Assembly: GCF_030269325.1 (NCBI RefSeq)
Contig: NZ_BSTD01000001.1
Coordinates: 760,681-824,680 of the forward strand
From: Amycolatopsis sp. NBRC 101858
Lineage (GTDB): Bacteria > Actinomycetota > Actinomycetes > Mycobacteriales > Pseudonocardiaceae
Direction: 5' to 3'
DNA: 64,000 nucleotides
The notes beneath the pieces are model-generated. The model did not search any database and was not told where the DNA came from. It saw only the letters and a list, made by a program, of their open reading frames with translations. Positions 53,493 to 62,427 of this stretch are shown here, in pieces. The translations under genes were made by a program, and so were the position numbers. How positions within the stretch are numbered: the stretch's first letter is position 1; every line of letters starts with the position of its first letter.

Positions 53493-53908
53493 TGGTGGAT
53501 ACGGCCGACCCGCACGTGCTCGCCGACTGGTGGGCGGAGACGCTCGGCTGGCCGGTGGAACCGACGGACGAGGACTTCATCCGCGAGATGATCGCGAAGG
53601 GGTACGCGAAGGAGGAGGAAACCCGGACGTACCACGGATCACTGGTGTGGCGGACCGGGGCGGCGATCCGCCACCCGGACTCCCCACCCGAGGGTCCACC
53701 CCGGCGGATCCTCTTCCAGGAGGTTCCGGAACCGAAGACGGTGAAGAACCGGCTCCACATCGACGTGTGGGTGGGCGCGGACAACGTCGAGGCAACGCTG
53801 GAGAAGCTGACGTCACGCGGGGCGAAGTTCCTGCACCGCGGACGGCAGGGGCCGCACAGCTGGGTGACGATGGCGGACCCGGAGGGCAACGAGTTCTGCA
53901 TTTCGTGA
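53471..53908 (+). CDS. VOC (glyoxalase/bleomycin-resistance fold) protein
   Basis: This 145-residue single-domain vicinal oxygen chelate protein starts FQVVVDTADPHVLADWWAETLGWPV. The fold-defining metal-binding region is LHIDVWVGADNVEATLEKL, and the C-terminal strand WVTMADPEGNEFCIS supplies the last ligand. The reaction is unknown (isomerase, dioxygenase or binding). It overlaps the upstream small gene and precedes a strong hairpin shared with a convergent aminotransferase. Confidence 0.88.
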   Translation: MAHDFQVVVDTADPHVLADWWAETLGWPVEPTDEDFIREMIAKGYAKEEETRTYHGSLVWRTGAAIRHPDSPPEGPPRRILFQEVPEPKTVKNRLHIDVWVGADNVEATLEKLTSRGAKFLHRGRQGPHSWVTMADPEGNEFCIS

Positions 53909-53924
53909 GCGGCGCCCGGACGTC

Positions 53925-53971
53925 GTGAACGACTCTTTCCTGCTGTCGGAGGACAGGAAAGAGTCGTTCAC
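53925..53971. terminator. Perfect 18-bp stem hairpin between convergent genes
   Basis: GTGAACGACTCTTTCCTG (53925-53942) and its exact reverse complement (53954-53971) flank an 11-base loop. The stem sits between the VOC and aminotransferase stops, and the right arm ends four bases from the latter. Its AT/GC balance and length differ from other terminators here, and lack of a T-tract suggests a bidirectional or mobile hairpin element. A genome-wide repeat family is possible. Confidence 0.8.
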
Positions 53972-53975
53972 CGCG

Positions 53976-55244
53976 TCAGCTCTGCGCCGCCAGGCGGTCC
54001 AGGGCCTTCGGGAGTGCCGAGGCCAGCAGGTCCAGCTCCGGCTCGCCCGCGATCAGCGGCGGCGACACCGCGACCCCGCGTCCGAGGTTCCGCACGATCA
54101 CGCCCTCGTCCCGGCACGCGCGCTGCAGCTTCACCGGCGCTCCCGGGTCGGCGTCCATGACCTCCGGTGTCAGCTCGACCGCCGCGAGGAAGCCCAGGAC
54201 TGCCCGGACCTCCGCGACCAGCGCGTGGTCGGCGACCCCGGACACCGCGTCGGCCAGGGGCTTCTCCAGCTCGCGACCGCGGGGGATCAGGCCGTCGCGC
54301 TCGTAGATGTCCAGCGTCGCCAGGCCCGCCGCGCACGCGACCGGGTGCCCCGCGTACGTCGCGCCGTGGCGGAAGATCGGGGCGCCCGGCGTGCCCGTGA
54401 AGAACGGCTCCGCCACCCGCGGGGCGACCACGAGCGCGCCCAGCGGGATCGTGCCGCCGGTGATGCCCTTCGCGGTCGTGATCATGTCCGGTTGCACCGC
54501 CCAGCGGTCGATGCCGAACCACGTGCCGAGCCGGCCCCACGCCGCGATCACGCAGTCCGCGACGAACAGCACGTCGTGACGTCGGCAGATCGCCGCCACC
54601 TCCTCGAGGTAGCCGTCCGGCGGGAGCAGCACACCGCCCGCGCCGATCACCGGCTCGCAGAAGAAGGCCGCGACGCGGGAAGCGCCCACCCGCTCGATCT
54701 CGGCTTCCAAGGCAGCAGCGCTGTCGAACGGCACGTGCGAGAACTCCGGCGGCTGCGGCCCGACGCCGGCCGCGTTGGCCGGGATGCCGCCGACGGCGGT
54801 GCCGAAGCCGTGCGTGCCGTGGTAGCCCTGCGCACGGCCGATGACGTGCACCTTCTCCGGACGTCCGGTGTGCGCGAAGTACGCTCGCGCGAGCTTCACG
54901 GCGGTGTCGATGACGTCCCCGCCACCGGAGCCGAAGAAGACCTTCGACCCGGGCGTCGGCGCCAGCGCGGCGACGCGGTCGGCCAGCTCGATCGCGGGCT
55001 CGTTCGCGTTGTAGCCGAACAGGTTGTACGAATCGAGCGTCCGAAGCTGCTTCGTGACGGCCTCGGTGATCTCGGGCCGCCCGTGCCCGAAGTTCGCGTA
55101 CCAGAGCGACGCGGTGGCATCGAAGTACCGGCGGCCGGCGTCGTCCCAGACGTAGGAGCCCTCACCCCGGGTGATGACCATCCGATCGCCGTCGACCGCG
55201 CCCATGTCGGCGAACGGGTGCCAAAGGGCGTGCTGTGCTGACAT
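53976..55244 (-). CDS. Class III PLP-dependent aminotransferase
   Basis: The 422-residue fold-type I aminotransferase has the PLP lysine K259 in DMITTAKGITGGTIPLGA and the substrate/PLP loop FFGSGGGDVIDTAVKLARAY. Asp230 in FVADCVIAAWGRLG contacts the PLP ring. In most relatives the next residue is Glu (DEV), here it is Cys231. The N-terminus MSAQHALWHPFADM resembles omega-amino acid or adenosylmethionine-type enzymes (HPFTxM). The amino donor is unknown. It ends at a strong hairpin and is followed, on the other side, by a gap with a possible gene remnant. Confidence 0.9.
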   Translation of the reverse strand: MSAQHALWHPFADMGAVDGDRMVITRGEGSYVWDDAGRRYFDATASLWYANFGHGRPEITEAVTKQLRTLDSYNLFGYNANEPAIELADRVAALAPTPGSKVFFGSGGGDVIDTAVKLARAYFAHTGRPEKVHVIGRAQGYHGTHGFGTAVGGIPANAAGVGPQPPEFSHVPFDSAAALEAEIERVGASRVAAFFCEPVIGAGGVLLPPDGYLEEVAAICRRHDVLFVADCVIAAWGRLGTWFGIDRWAVQPDMITTAKGITGGTIPLGALVVAPRVAEPFFTGTPGAPIFRHGATYAGHPVACAAGLATLDIYERDGLIPRGRELEKPLADAVSGVADHALVAEVRAVLGFLAAVELTPEVMDADPGAPVKLQRACRDEGVIVRNLGRGVAVSPPLIAGEPELDLLASALPKALDRLAAQS

Positions 55245-55381
55245 CGGTCCTCCTCAGTCCGTCCCCCATCCCTACCAGGGCGAAGCGACGAGCGCGAACA
55301 CTCCATCGTGCACACTTCACGGCGCGGGACTGGCCCGAACGGCACCGCAACCGGTAACGGCGACGCCGCCCCGCCGCTCTC

Positions 55382-55647
55382 GTGAGGGTGCGCATCCCAC
55401 GCCGGTGGCAAACCGACGACCACCACCTCGGCCCGCTCGCCCGGCGGAATCGGGAAGTGCTTCACAAGGCGACCACCGAGCCGCCGGGTCTTCACCGCGC
55501 GCTCCGGCAGGCGCAGACCGGCCCGACGGTCCTCGCCTTCCCCGCGCCGGCACCGTCGCGTGGTGGTTCCCGCTCTCCGGGCGCACCCGGTCCGATCCTG
55601 AGCTGGTGCCGGGCCTCGCCGCGTGGGCGATCGGCGTCCTGCGCCAT
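55382..55647 (+). pseudogene. Candidate frameshifted remnant of a small gene
   Basis: Two frames read smoothly into each other. From the GTG at 55382: MRVRIPRRWQTDDHHLGPLA through TGPTVLAFPAP. Then, after about 55550, another frame continues GTVAWWFPLSGRTRSDPELV and further. Both halves keep third-position G/C bias, so a single-base indel in a former gene is a reasonable reading. No stop ends the second half before it meets the CoA-transferase gene. I cannot name a family. The rest of the 55245-55647 gap shows no other feature. Low confidence. Confidence 0.3.
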
Positions 55648-56853
55648 TCAGTCCAAGAACTCCGCAATCTCCTCCGCCGAATACCCCAGCTCCGCCAGCA
55701 CCTCCGCGGTGTGCTGCCCCAAGGTCGGCGGCGCCGACGTCGGACGCGCCGGGGTGTCCGATGCCTTCACCGGGAACCCCGTCCCCACATACGTTCCCAC
55801 CGTCGGGTGCGGCAACCGGACCACCTGGTCACGGGCCTCGGTCCACGGGTCCGCGTACACGTCGTCGAGTTCGTTGATCGGGGCCGCCGGAATGCCCGCC
55901 GCGTCGAAGGACTTCAGCCAGTCCGCCGCCGTTCGCGTCCTCAGCACCGGCTCCAGCAGCGCGTTCAGCTCGTCCCGGTGGGCGGCCCGGAGAGCGTTCG
56001 ACGAGAACCGCGCGTCCGAAGCGATGCCCAGCTCGAGCACCCCGCAGAACGCGTGCCACAGCTTTTCGCTGCCCACCGCGATGATCAGCCAGCCGTCCGA
56101 CACGGGGTACGCCTGGTACGGGACGATGCTCGGGTGCGCCGAGCCCATCCGGCGCGGGCGCGGCGCGTCGTGGAACACCGCACCCGCGGCGTAGACGTGC
56201 CACGCCAGCTGACTGTCCAAAAGGGACACGTCGAGGTACTGGCCGCGGCCGGTCGTGTGCCGGGCCTGCAACGCCATCAGCACCGCGATGATCGCCCACG
56301 TCCCCGCGTTCAGGTCCGCCACCGGCAGCCCGACCTTCGCCGGCGCACCGCCGGGCTCGCCGGTCAGCGACATCACGCCGCCGAGCGCCTGGGCCACCAG
56401 GTCGTAGCCCGCGCGGTCGCGGTACGGGCCCGTCTGCCCGAACCCGGTGATCGACACGTGGATCAGCCGCGGGTTCAGATCCGACAAAGCCGCATACCCG
56501 AGCCCCCACTTCTCCAGCGTCCCCGGGCGGAAGTTCTCGACCAGCACGTCGGCGTCGGCCACCAGACGTCGGAGGGCTTCGCGGCCGCGGTCGCTCTTGA
56601 GGTCGAGCACGATCCCGCGCTTGTTCCGGTTCGCCGCGAGGTAGTACACGGCTTCGCCGCTCTCGCCGACGAACGGCGGCCCCCAGCCGCGGGTGTCGTC
56701 GCCGTGGCCGGGCGGCTCGACCTTCACCACGTCCGCCCCCATCTCGCCGAGATACTGCGTGCAGTACGGCCCGGCGAGGATGCGGGACAGGTCGACGACC
56801 TTGATCCCGTCCAGCGGGCGGAGACCGGCGTGGTCAGCAGGCATCGAAGTCAC
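55648..56853 (-). CDS. CaiB/BaiF family III CoA-transferase
   Basis: The 401-residue enzyme transfers CoA between carboxylic acids. Landmarks are KVVDLSRILAGPYCTQYLGEMGADVVKVEPP near the N-terminus, ADVLVENFRPGTLEKWGLGY and the catalytic Asp151 in AGYDLVAQALGGVMSLTGEP. The C-terminal ANRNKRG and PHPTVGTYV elements fit the family. The substrate acids are unknown. It is divergent from a GH27 gene with 126 bases between, where AGACATC and GATGGTG may form a regulatory site. No adjacent CoA ligase is present. Confidence 0.92.
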   Translation of the reverse strand: MTSMPADHAGLRPLDGIKVVDLSRILAGPYCTQYLGEMGADVVKVEPPGHGDDTRGWGPPFVGESGEAVYYLAANRNKRGIVLDLKSDRGREALRRLVADADVLVENFRPGTLEKWGLGYAALSDLNPRLIHVSITGFGQTGPYRDRAGYDLVAQALGGVMSLTGEPGGAPAKVGLPVADLNAGTWAIIAVLMALQARHTTGRGQYLDVSLLDSQLAWHVYAAGAVFHDAPRPRRMGSAHPSIVPYQAYPVSDGWLIIAVGSEKLWHAFCGVLELGIASDARFSSNALRAAHRDELNALLEPVLRTRTAADWLKSFDAAGIPAAPINELDDVYADPWTEARDQVVRLPHPTVGTYVGTGFPVKASDTPARPTSAPPTLGQHTAEVLAELGYSAEEIAEFLD

Positions 56854-56979
56854 GGCCCTTTCTCTCCCACGGCCCGGATTTCCGCAAGGTGTTCCTCCTA
56901 ACGGCCGTAGACATCCGACCTATCGATGGTGTTTGTTGTTGAGTGAGTTTGTGCAGAGTTGCGCACTCCTGGAGGGATC

Positions 56980-58938
56980 ATGCGTCTTCTTCTCGGGCTC
57001 GCGGCCGCCGTCGTGGCCGCCGCGATCGCGTCCCCCGCCCCGGCCCAAGCCGCCGAACCACCCCCGCCACCGCAGCTGGGCGCTCGCCCGCCGATGGGCT
57101 GGAACAGCTGGAACAAGTTCCACTGCGACATCAACGAAGAGCTCATCCGCGAGACGGCGGACGCGATGGTGAGCTCCGGCCTGAAGGCGGCCGGCTACCA
57201 GTACGTCAACATCGACGACTGCTGGGCCGAACAGAACCGCACCGCCGACGGCAAGCTCGAGGCCAACCACGCCCGCTTCCCCAGCGGCATCAAGGCACTC
57301 GCCGACTACGTCCACGACCGCGGGCTCAAGCTCGGCATCTACACCAGCGCCGGCACGCTGACCTGCCAGAAGACCATGCCCGGCGGTCTCGACCACGAGG
57401 ACGTCGACGCGCGGACGTTCGCCGACTGGGGCGTCGACTACCTCAAGTACGACAACTGCAACAACCAGAGCCGCCCGGCGATCGAGCGCTACACGAAGAT
57501 GGGCGAAGCGCTCAAGAAGACCGGCCGCCCGATCCTCTACGCGCTCTGCGAGTGGGGCGAGAACCAGCCGTGGCTGTGGGGTAAGGACGCCGGCGCGCAG
57601 GTGTGGCGCACGACCGGCGACATCAGCGACAGCTGGAGCAGCATGACCGGGATCCTCGACAAGCAGGTCCCGCTGGCCGGCTACTCCGGGCCGGGCGGCT
57701 GGAACGACCCGGACATGCTCGAAGTCGGCAACGGCAAGATGACGACCACCGAGTACCAGGCGCACTTCGCGTTGTGGGCCTTGATGAACGCGCCGCTGCT
57801 CGCCGGCAACGACCTGCGCTCGATGTCCGACACGACGAAGAAGATCCTGGAGAACAAGGACATCATCGCGCTCGACCAGGACTGGGCGGGCAAGCAGGGC
57901 TACCGCCTGCGCGACGACGGCGACACCGAGGTCTGGACCAAGCCGATGTCCGACGGCTCGGCCGCGGTCGTGCTCTTCAACCGCGGCTTGACCGCGGCGC
58001 CGATGTCCGCGATCACCGCCGAACTCGGCCTTGCGAAGGCCCGCGACTACCGCGTCCGCGACCTGTGGACCGGCGCCGAAACCGAGTCCACCGGCACGCT
58101 CCGGGCGTCGGTGCCGAGCCACGGCGCCGCCGTGTTCCGGGTCTGGCCCGCGAAGTTCCCCAACGCGGCCCCGCTGTCGACGCTCACCGTGCAGACGCCC
58201 GACTTCGCCGATGCCGCCAAGCCGTTCACCGCGACGCTCAAGCTCACCAACGACGGCAGCACCCCGCTCGTCGCCGCGCAGGTGAAGCTGACCGCCCCGG
58301 CCGGCTGGCAGCTCGACGGCCGCGCCGACGTGCTCGTCCCGGCGGTCGCGCCGGGCCGGTCGTGGCAACGGTCCTGGACCGTCAAGCCGATCACCCCGGG
58401 CGGCGACCGCGTGACCCTGACCGCGACAGCCGCATACTGGACGGCCTGGGGTAAACGCTCGTTAACCGCCGACGGCGGCGCACCGCTCGTGGTCCCACCG
58501 GCGAAGGGTGTGACACCCCTGTCGAAGGCGACGTGGCTTTCCGCGGAGAACGGCTACGGCCCGGTCGAACGCGGCACGAGCAACGGCGAGTCGAAAGCCG
58601 GTGACGGGCACAAGATCACCATCGGCGGCGTGACCTACGACGACGGCCTCGGCGTCCACGCGCCGTCGCGCGTCCGGTTCTACCTCGGCGGCGGCTGCAC
58701 GGCGTTCGGCGCGTCCGTCGGCCACGACGACGAGAAGGCCAAGGGCAGCGTCGCGTTCCGGGTCCTCGGCGACGGCAAGGAGCTCGCCGCGACCGACGTC
58801 ATGACGGCGGGCCTGCCCGCGCGGCAGCTCGCGGCGAACCTGGCCGGCGTTCAGGTGCTCGACCTCGTCGTCACCGATGGCGGCGACACCAACGACTCCG
58901 ACCACGCCGACTGGGCGGACGCCACGATCACCTGCTGA
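56980..58938 (+). CDS. Secreted GH27 alpha-galactosidase (canonical active site)
   Basis: The 652-residue secreted glycosidase has a signal peptide (MRLLLGLAAAVVAAAIASPA, cleavage near AQAAEP) and a GH27 barrel. Residues D79-D80 in NIDDCW bind galactose, D158 in LKYDNC is the nucleophile, and R210 and D217 in WRTTGDISDSW give the acid/base. A beta domain, NEW3-like domain (about 395-480) and NPCBM domain (about 515-652) follow. The enzyme should cleave terminal alpha-galactose from plant or cell-wall galactans. A TTA codon occurs at codon 495. GGAGGGATC precedes the ATG. A paralogue lies 111 bases downstream. Confidence 0.93.
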   Translation: MRLLLGLAAAVVAAAIASPAPAQAAEPPPPPQLGARPPMGWNSWNKFHCDINEELIRETADAMVSSGLKAAGYQYVNIDDCWAEQNRTADGKLEANHARFPSGIKALADYVHDRGLKLGIYTSAGTLTCQKTMPGGLDHEDVDARTFADWGVDYLKYDNCNNQSRPAIERYTKMGEALKKTGRPILYALCEWGENQPWLWGKDAGAQVWRTTGDISDSWSSMTGILDKQVPLAGYSGPGGWNDPDMLEVGNGKMTTTEYQAHFALWALMNAPLLAGNDLRSMSDTTKKILENKDIIALDQDWAGKQGYRLRDDGDTEVWTKPMSDGSAAVVLFNRGLTAAPMSAITAELGLAKARDYRVRDLWTGAETESTGTLRASVPSHGAAVFRVWPAKFPNAAPLSTLTVQTPDFADAAKPFTATLKLTNDGSTPLVAAQVKLTAPAGWQLDGRADVLVPAVAPGRSWQRSWTVKPITPGGDRVTLTATAAYWTAWGKRSLTADGGAPLVVPPAKGVTPLSKATWLSAENGYGPVERGTSNGESKAGDGHKITIGGVTYDDGLGVHAPSRVRFYLGGGCTAFGASVGHDDEKAKGSVAFRVLGDGKELAATDVMTAGLPARQLAANLAGVQVLDLVVTDGGDTNDSDHADWADATITC

Positions 58939-59049
58939 GCACGGGAATTCACGCACCACGCGCCGTCTCCGGCCACTCGTCCGGGGGCGGCGTTTTCTCC
59001 CTTCTGCCGGTTTACCCTGGGCGTCTTGTCCGCGGCCCCGGGAGGTCCC

Positions 59050-60969
59050 ATGCGCCGGTTCTGCGTCCTGCTGCTCACGTTGCTCGGTCTCGCGGGCGCG
59101 GTCATCGCCCCCGCGGCCGCCGACGAACCCGTCATCGCCGCGACCCCGCCGATGGGGATCTCGTGGTCGCGCGGCTGGAACCAGTGCCCGCGGATCGACG
59201 ACGCGAAGGTCCGCGCCGCCGTCGACATGCTGGTTAACAGCGGTTTACGGGACGCGGGCTACACCTACGTGAACATCAGCAGCTGCTGGGCGGCGAAGAC
59301 GCGCACCGCCGACGGGAAGCTGCAATCGGACATCGCGAAGTATCCGGACCTGCCCGGGCTCATCGCGTACGTGCACGCCAACGGGCTGAAGTTCGGGCTG
59401 CACAGCGGCACCGGCGCGCTGATCTGCGGCAGCTCGATGCCCGGCTCGCGCGACCGCGAAGACCTCGACGCGCAAACGTTTGCGAACTGGGGCGTCGACT
59501 ACCTGGAATACGACACGTGCGGTGGCGAGAACGACGCCGCCGCGCGCGTGAAGAAGATGAGTGACGCGCTCAAGCAGACCGGCCGGCCGATCACGCTCGC
59601 GACGCTCGACATGCTCCCGCCCGGCTACCGCCAGTGGGAGTGGGCGCCCGCCGCGGGCGCCCACACGTGGCAGCTCAACGCCGCCCTCACCGAGCCGCTC
59701 GCGGCCGTGATGAACGAGGTCGACAAGCAGCCCGCGCTCGCCGGCCGCACCGGTACGGGCGGCTGGAGCGACCCCGGCCAGCTCAACTTCAGCTTCCTCG
59801 ACCCGGCGCCCCGGCGCGCGCAGTTCTCGCTGTGGGCGCTGCTGAACGCGCCGCTCATGCCCAACGAGTCGTTCCCGCTCGACACCATCGGCAACCGGGA
59901 CGTCATCGCGGTCGACCAGGACTGGTCCGGGACGCCGGGGCGCAAGGTCCGCGACCTGAGCGAAGGCGAGATCTGGGCGAAGCCGATGACCGACGGCTCG
60001 GTCGCCGTGCTGCTGCTCAACCGCGGCGGGTACGCGCGCACGATCCCCTTCGCCCTCGCCGAGTCCGGCATCGCGGCGGCGTCCGCCTACCGCGTCCGGA
60101 ACCTCTGGACCGGCGCCGAGCTGACCAGCACCGGGACGCTGCGTGCGTCCGTGCCCGCGCTGTCCGGCGTCTTCCTGCGCGTGTGGCCCGGGCAGCCCGT
60201 CCCCGCGGAACCGCTGGTGACGCTGGGCGTGCAGCTGCCGGAGGGGTTCCTGGCCGGCCAGGCGGTCGACGGCACGGTGACGCTGACCAACGACGGCGAC
60301 ACCCCGATCACCGACGCGCAGTACACGATCACCGCGCCGGCCGGCTGGCAGCTGGACGGGTCCGCGCAGGTCACCGTCCCGCGCGTCTCGCCGGGCAGCA
60401 CGGTGACGCGGGACATCACACTCCGGCCGACCGGAACCCCGGCGGCGAAGGTGCTGGTCGCGGCGAACGGCACTTACACGACCGAGGTGGGTCCGCGCAC
60501 CGCCGCGGGTTCGGCCGAGGTACCGCTGGTGTCCGCGCCGGCGACCGGCACGACGTTCGTGTCGACGCGGCCGTGGCTGTACTCGGAGAACGGGCTCGGC
60601 GTGGTCGAACGCGGCAGCGTGAACAACGGGCGCGCGATGTCCGTCGGCGGCGTCGGGTACCAGCCGAACAGCGGCATCGGCGTGCACGCGCCGTCGGTGG
60701 TCCGGCTGTACCCCGGCGGGAAGTGCAAGACGTTCACCACGCAGTACGGCGTCGACGACGCGGCGAGCCCGCAGGCCACGGTGACCTTCCGGGTATTGGG
60801 CGACGGCCGGGAGCTGTTCGCGACGGGACTGTCCCGTCCCGGCGTCAAAGCGCAGAAGGTGACGGTCCCGGTCACCGGCGTCCAGCAGCTGGCGATCGCC
60901 GTGGACGACGGCGGGGACGGGGCGGCGGGCGAGTTCGCCGACTGGATCGCCCCGAACCTCACCTGCTGA
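59050..60969 (+). CDS. Secreted GH27-like protein with altered active site
   Basis: The 639-residue paralogue of the previous gene shares signal peptide, GH27 barrel, NEW3-like and NPCBM domains. Key residues differ: the galactose-binding pair is S77-S78 (NISSCW), the residue before the nucleophile motif is Glu (LEYDTC, D155 kept) and the acid/base position is E215 (LNAALTEPL). Further, WR is WQ and GGWNDPDM is GGWSDPGQ. It may therefore act on another sugar or be a non-catalytic binder. A TTA codon occurs at codon 66. GGAGGTCCC precedes the ATG. The stop overlaps the convergent GntR gene by 11 bases. Confidence 0.88.
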   Translation: MRRFCVLLLTLLGLAGAVIAPAAADEPVIAATPPMGISWSRGWNQCPRIDDAKVRAAVDMLVNSGLRDAGYTYVNISSCWAAKTRTADGKLQSDIAKYPDLPGLIAYVHANGLKFGLHSGTGALICGSSMPGSRDREDLDAQTFANWGVDYLEYDTCGGENDAAARVKKMSDALKQTGRPITLATLDMLPPGYRQWEWAPAAGAHTWQLNAALTEPLAAVMNEVDKQPALAGRTGTGGWSDPGQLNFSFLDPAPRRAQFSLWALLNAPLMPNESFPLDTIGNRDVIAVDQDWSGTPGRKVRDLSEGEIWAKPMTDGSVAVLLLNRGGYARTIPFALAESGIAAASAYRVRNLWTGAELTSTGTLRASVPALSGVFLRVWPGQPVPAEPLVTLGVQLPEGFLAGQAVDGTVTLTNDGDTPITDAQYTITAPAGWQLDGSAQVTVPRVSPGSTVTRDITLRPTGTPAAKVLVAANGTYTTEVGPRTAAGSAEVPLVSAPATGTTFVSTRPWLYSENGLGVVERGSVNNGRAMSVGGVGYQPNSGIGVHAPSVVRLYPGGKCKTFTTQYGVDDAASPQATVTFRVLGDGRELFATGLSRPGVKAQKVTVPVTGVQQLAIAVDDGGDGAAGEFADWIAPNLTC

Positions 60970-61636
60970 GCACCAGCAGCAGGGCTTCGGCGTCGCGGAG
61001 GTAACGGTCCAACGCGGCCTCGGCGACGCCGAACCGGCCCGACCGCAGGTCGCGCAGGATCCGCTCGTGGCACTCCAGGAACGGCTCGTAGAACTCGCGC
61101 GTGTTCTCGTTGAGGACGAAGAACAACCGCGTCTCGGCGAGCACCTGGCGCATCGTCGCGGAGATGCGCTCGCTGCCGGCCAGGTCGGCCAGCGCCTGGT
61201 GGAAGTGGATGCTGGCGGTGCCGACCGCCGGCCAGTCCTCGGCCGCGGCCGCCGCGCGGCCGTCCCGAAGTGCCTGTTCGACCGGCGTCAGGTCTACAGC
61301 GGACCGTTCGGCCGCCCGCCGCAGGGCACCGCATTCGGTGGCGCGGCGGACGACGTAGAGGTCCTCGATGTCCTCGACGGTCAGTTCGCGCACGAACACG
61401 CCGCGGTTGAGCTCGTGCACCGCCAGCCGCTCGTGGGCGAGCAGCTGGAACGACTCGCGCAGCGTGTTGCGCGAGACGCCGAGCGCCGAGCTGATCACCG
61501 GCTCGGACAGTCGTTCACCGGGGGCGAAGACGCCGTCGGTGATGTACTGCCGCAGGATCGCGGCGACCCGTTCGGCCGTGCCGCTGCGCTCGAGCAGGTG
61601 CCGCTCGCTCTCCAGCCCCGAGGGATCGACGGACAC
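60959..61636 (-). CDS. GntR-family regulator, FCD subfamily
   Basis: The 225-residue protein (GTG start) has an N-terminal winged helix (SERHLLERSGTAERVAAILRQYITDGVFAPGERLSEPVISSALGVSRNTLRESFQLLAHERL). A C-terminal helical FCD effector domain follows, with HFHQALADLAG and FYEPFLECHERILRDLRSG (His/Asp metal- or carboxylate-binding pattern). It follows the SDR gene by four bases and belongs to the SDR/hydantoinase operon, so it probably controls that operon in response to an organic acid. The GH27 genes could be additional targets. Confidence 0.9.
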   Translation of the reverse strand: MSVDPSGLESERHLLERSGTAERVAAILRQYITDGVFAPGERLSEPVISSALGVSRNTLRESFQLLAHERLAVHELNRGVFVRELTVEDIEDLYVVRRATECGALRRAAERSAVDLTPVEQALRDGRAAAAAEDWPAVGTASIHFHQALADLAGSERISATMRQVLAETRLFFVLNENTREFYEPFLECHERILRDLRSGRFGVAEAALDRYLRDAEALLLVLSR

Positions 61637-61640
61637 GGCG

Positions 61641-62426
61641 CTACCTGACGCCGAGTTCGAAGTCGAGGCTGTAGCGGTTGCCCGGCATGGCGCCCGCGGC
61701 CTTCGCGCCGTCGATCGGCAGCACGACGCCGTTGATGAACCGCGACTCATCGCTGGCCAGGAACACGACGGCCTTCGCGACTTCCCACGCCTCGCCGACG
61801 CGCGCCGCGGGCGTGCTCGCGACGAGCTGGTGCTGCTTGGTTTCGAACTCCTCAGGCGAGTTGAGCGTGCTGCGCAGCATGTCGGTGTCGATCGCGCCCG
61901 GGTTCACCGTGTTCGCGCGGATACCCTGGTGCGCGTGGGCGACGGCGATCGACTTCGTCAGCCCGACCAGCGCGTGCTTGGTGGCGTTGTAGACCGGGTC
62001 GCCGGGGCGGCCCATCACGCCGCCGTTCGACGACGTCGTGATGATGCTGCCGGCCTTCCGCTCGATCATGTGCGGCAGCACCGCGCGGGTGCCGAGGAAG
62101 GCGGCCCGCACGTTGAGCGCGAAGATGTTGTCGAACTCGGCGAGCGTCGTGTCCGCGAGGGGCTTGCCGAGGTGGATGCCGACGTTGTTGACCAGCACGT
62201 CGATGCGGCCGGCTTCGGCGAGCACGCCGTCGACGAACGCTCCGACGGCGTCCTCGTCGGTGGCGTCCACTATGGAGTGCCGGTAGCCGTCGACCTGTTC
62301 CGCGGGCTCACGGATGTCGGAGGCGAACACCGTCGCCCCCTCGGCGAGGAACTCCTTCACCGTGGCGAGGCCGATGCCCCGCGCGCCACCGAAGACGACC
62401 GCCACCTTGCCGGCCAACCGACTCAT
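61641..62426 (-). CDS. SDR-family oxidoreductase
   Basis: This 261-residue classical SDR has cofactor motif GGARGIGLATV, NNVGIHL and the catalytic S-Y-K in ITTSSNGGVM and VYNATKHALVG. The Asp in FASDIREP after the second strand favours NAD(H). The C-terminal VVLPIDGAKAAGAMPGNRYSLDF is typical of oxidative dehydrogenases. It lies one base downstream of the hydantoinase-B gene and four bases upstream of the GntR gene, so it is part of a catabolic operon. Substrate unknown. Confidence 0.92.
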   Translation of the reverse strand: MSRLAGKVAVVFGGARGIGLATVKEFLAEGATVFASDIREPAEQVDGYRHSIVDATDEDAVGAFVDGVLAEAGRIDVLVNNVGIHLGKPLADTTLAEFDNIFALNVRAAFLGTRAVLPHMIERKAGSIITTSSNGGVMGRPGDPVYNATKHALVGLTKSIAVAHAHQGIRANTVNPGAIDTDMLRSTLNSPEEFETKQHQLVASTPAARVGEAWEVAKAVVFLASDESRFINGVVLPIDGAKAAGAMPGNRYSLDFELGVR

Positions 62427-62427
62427 G

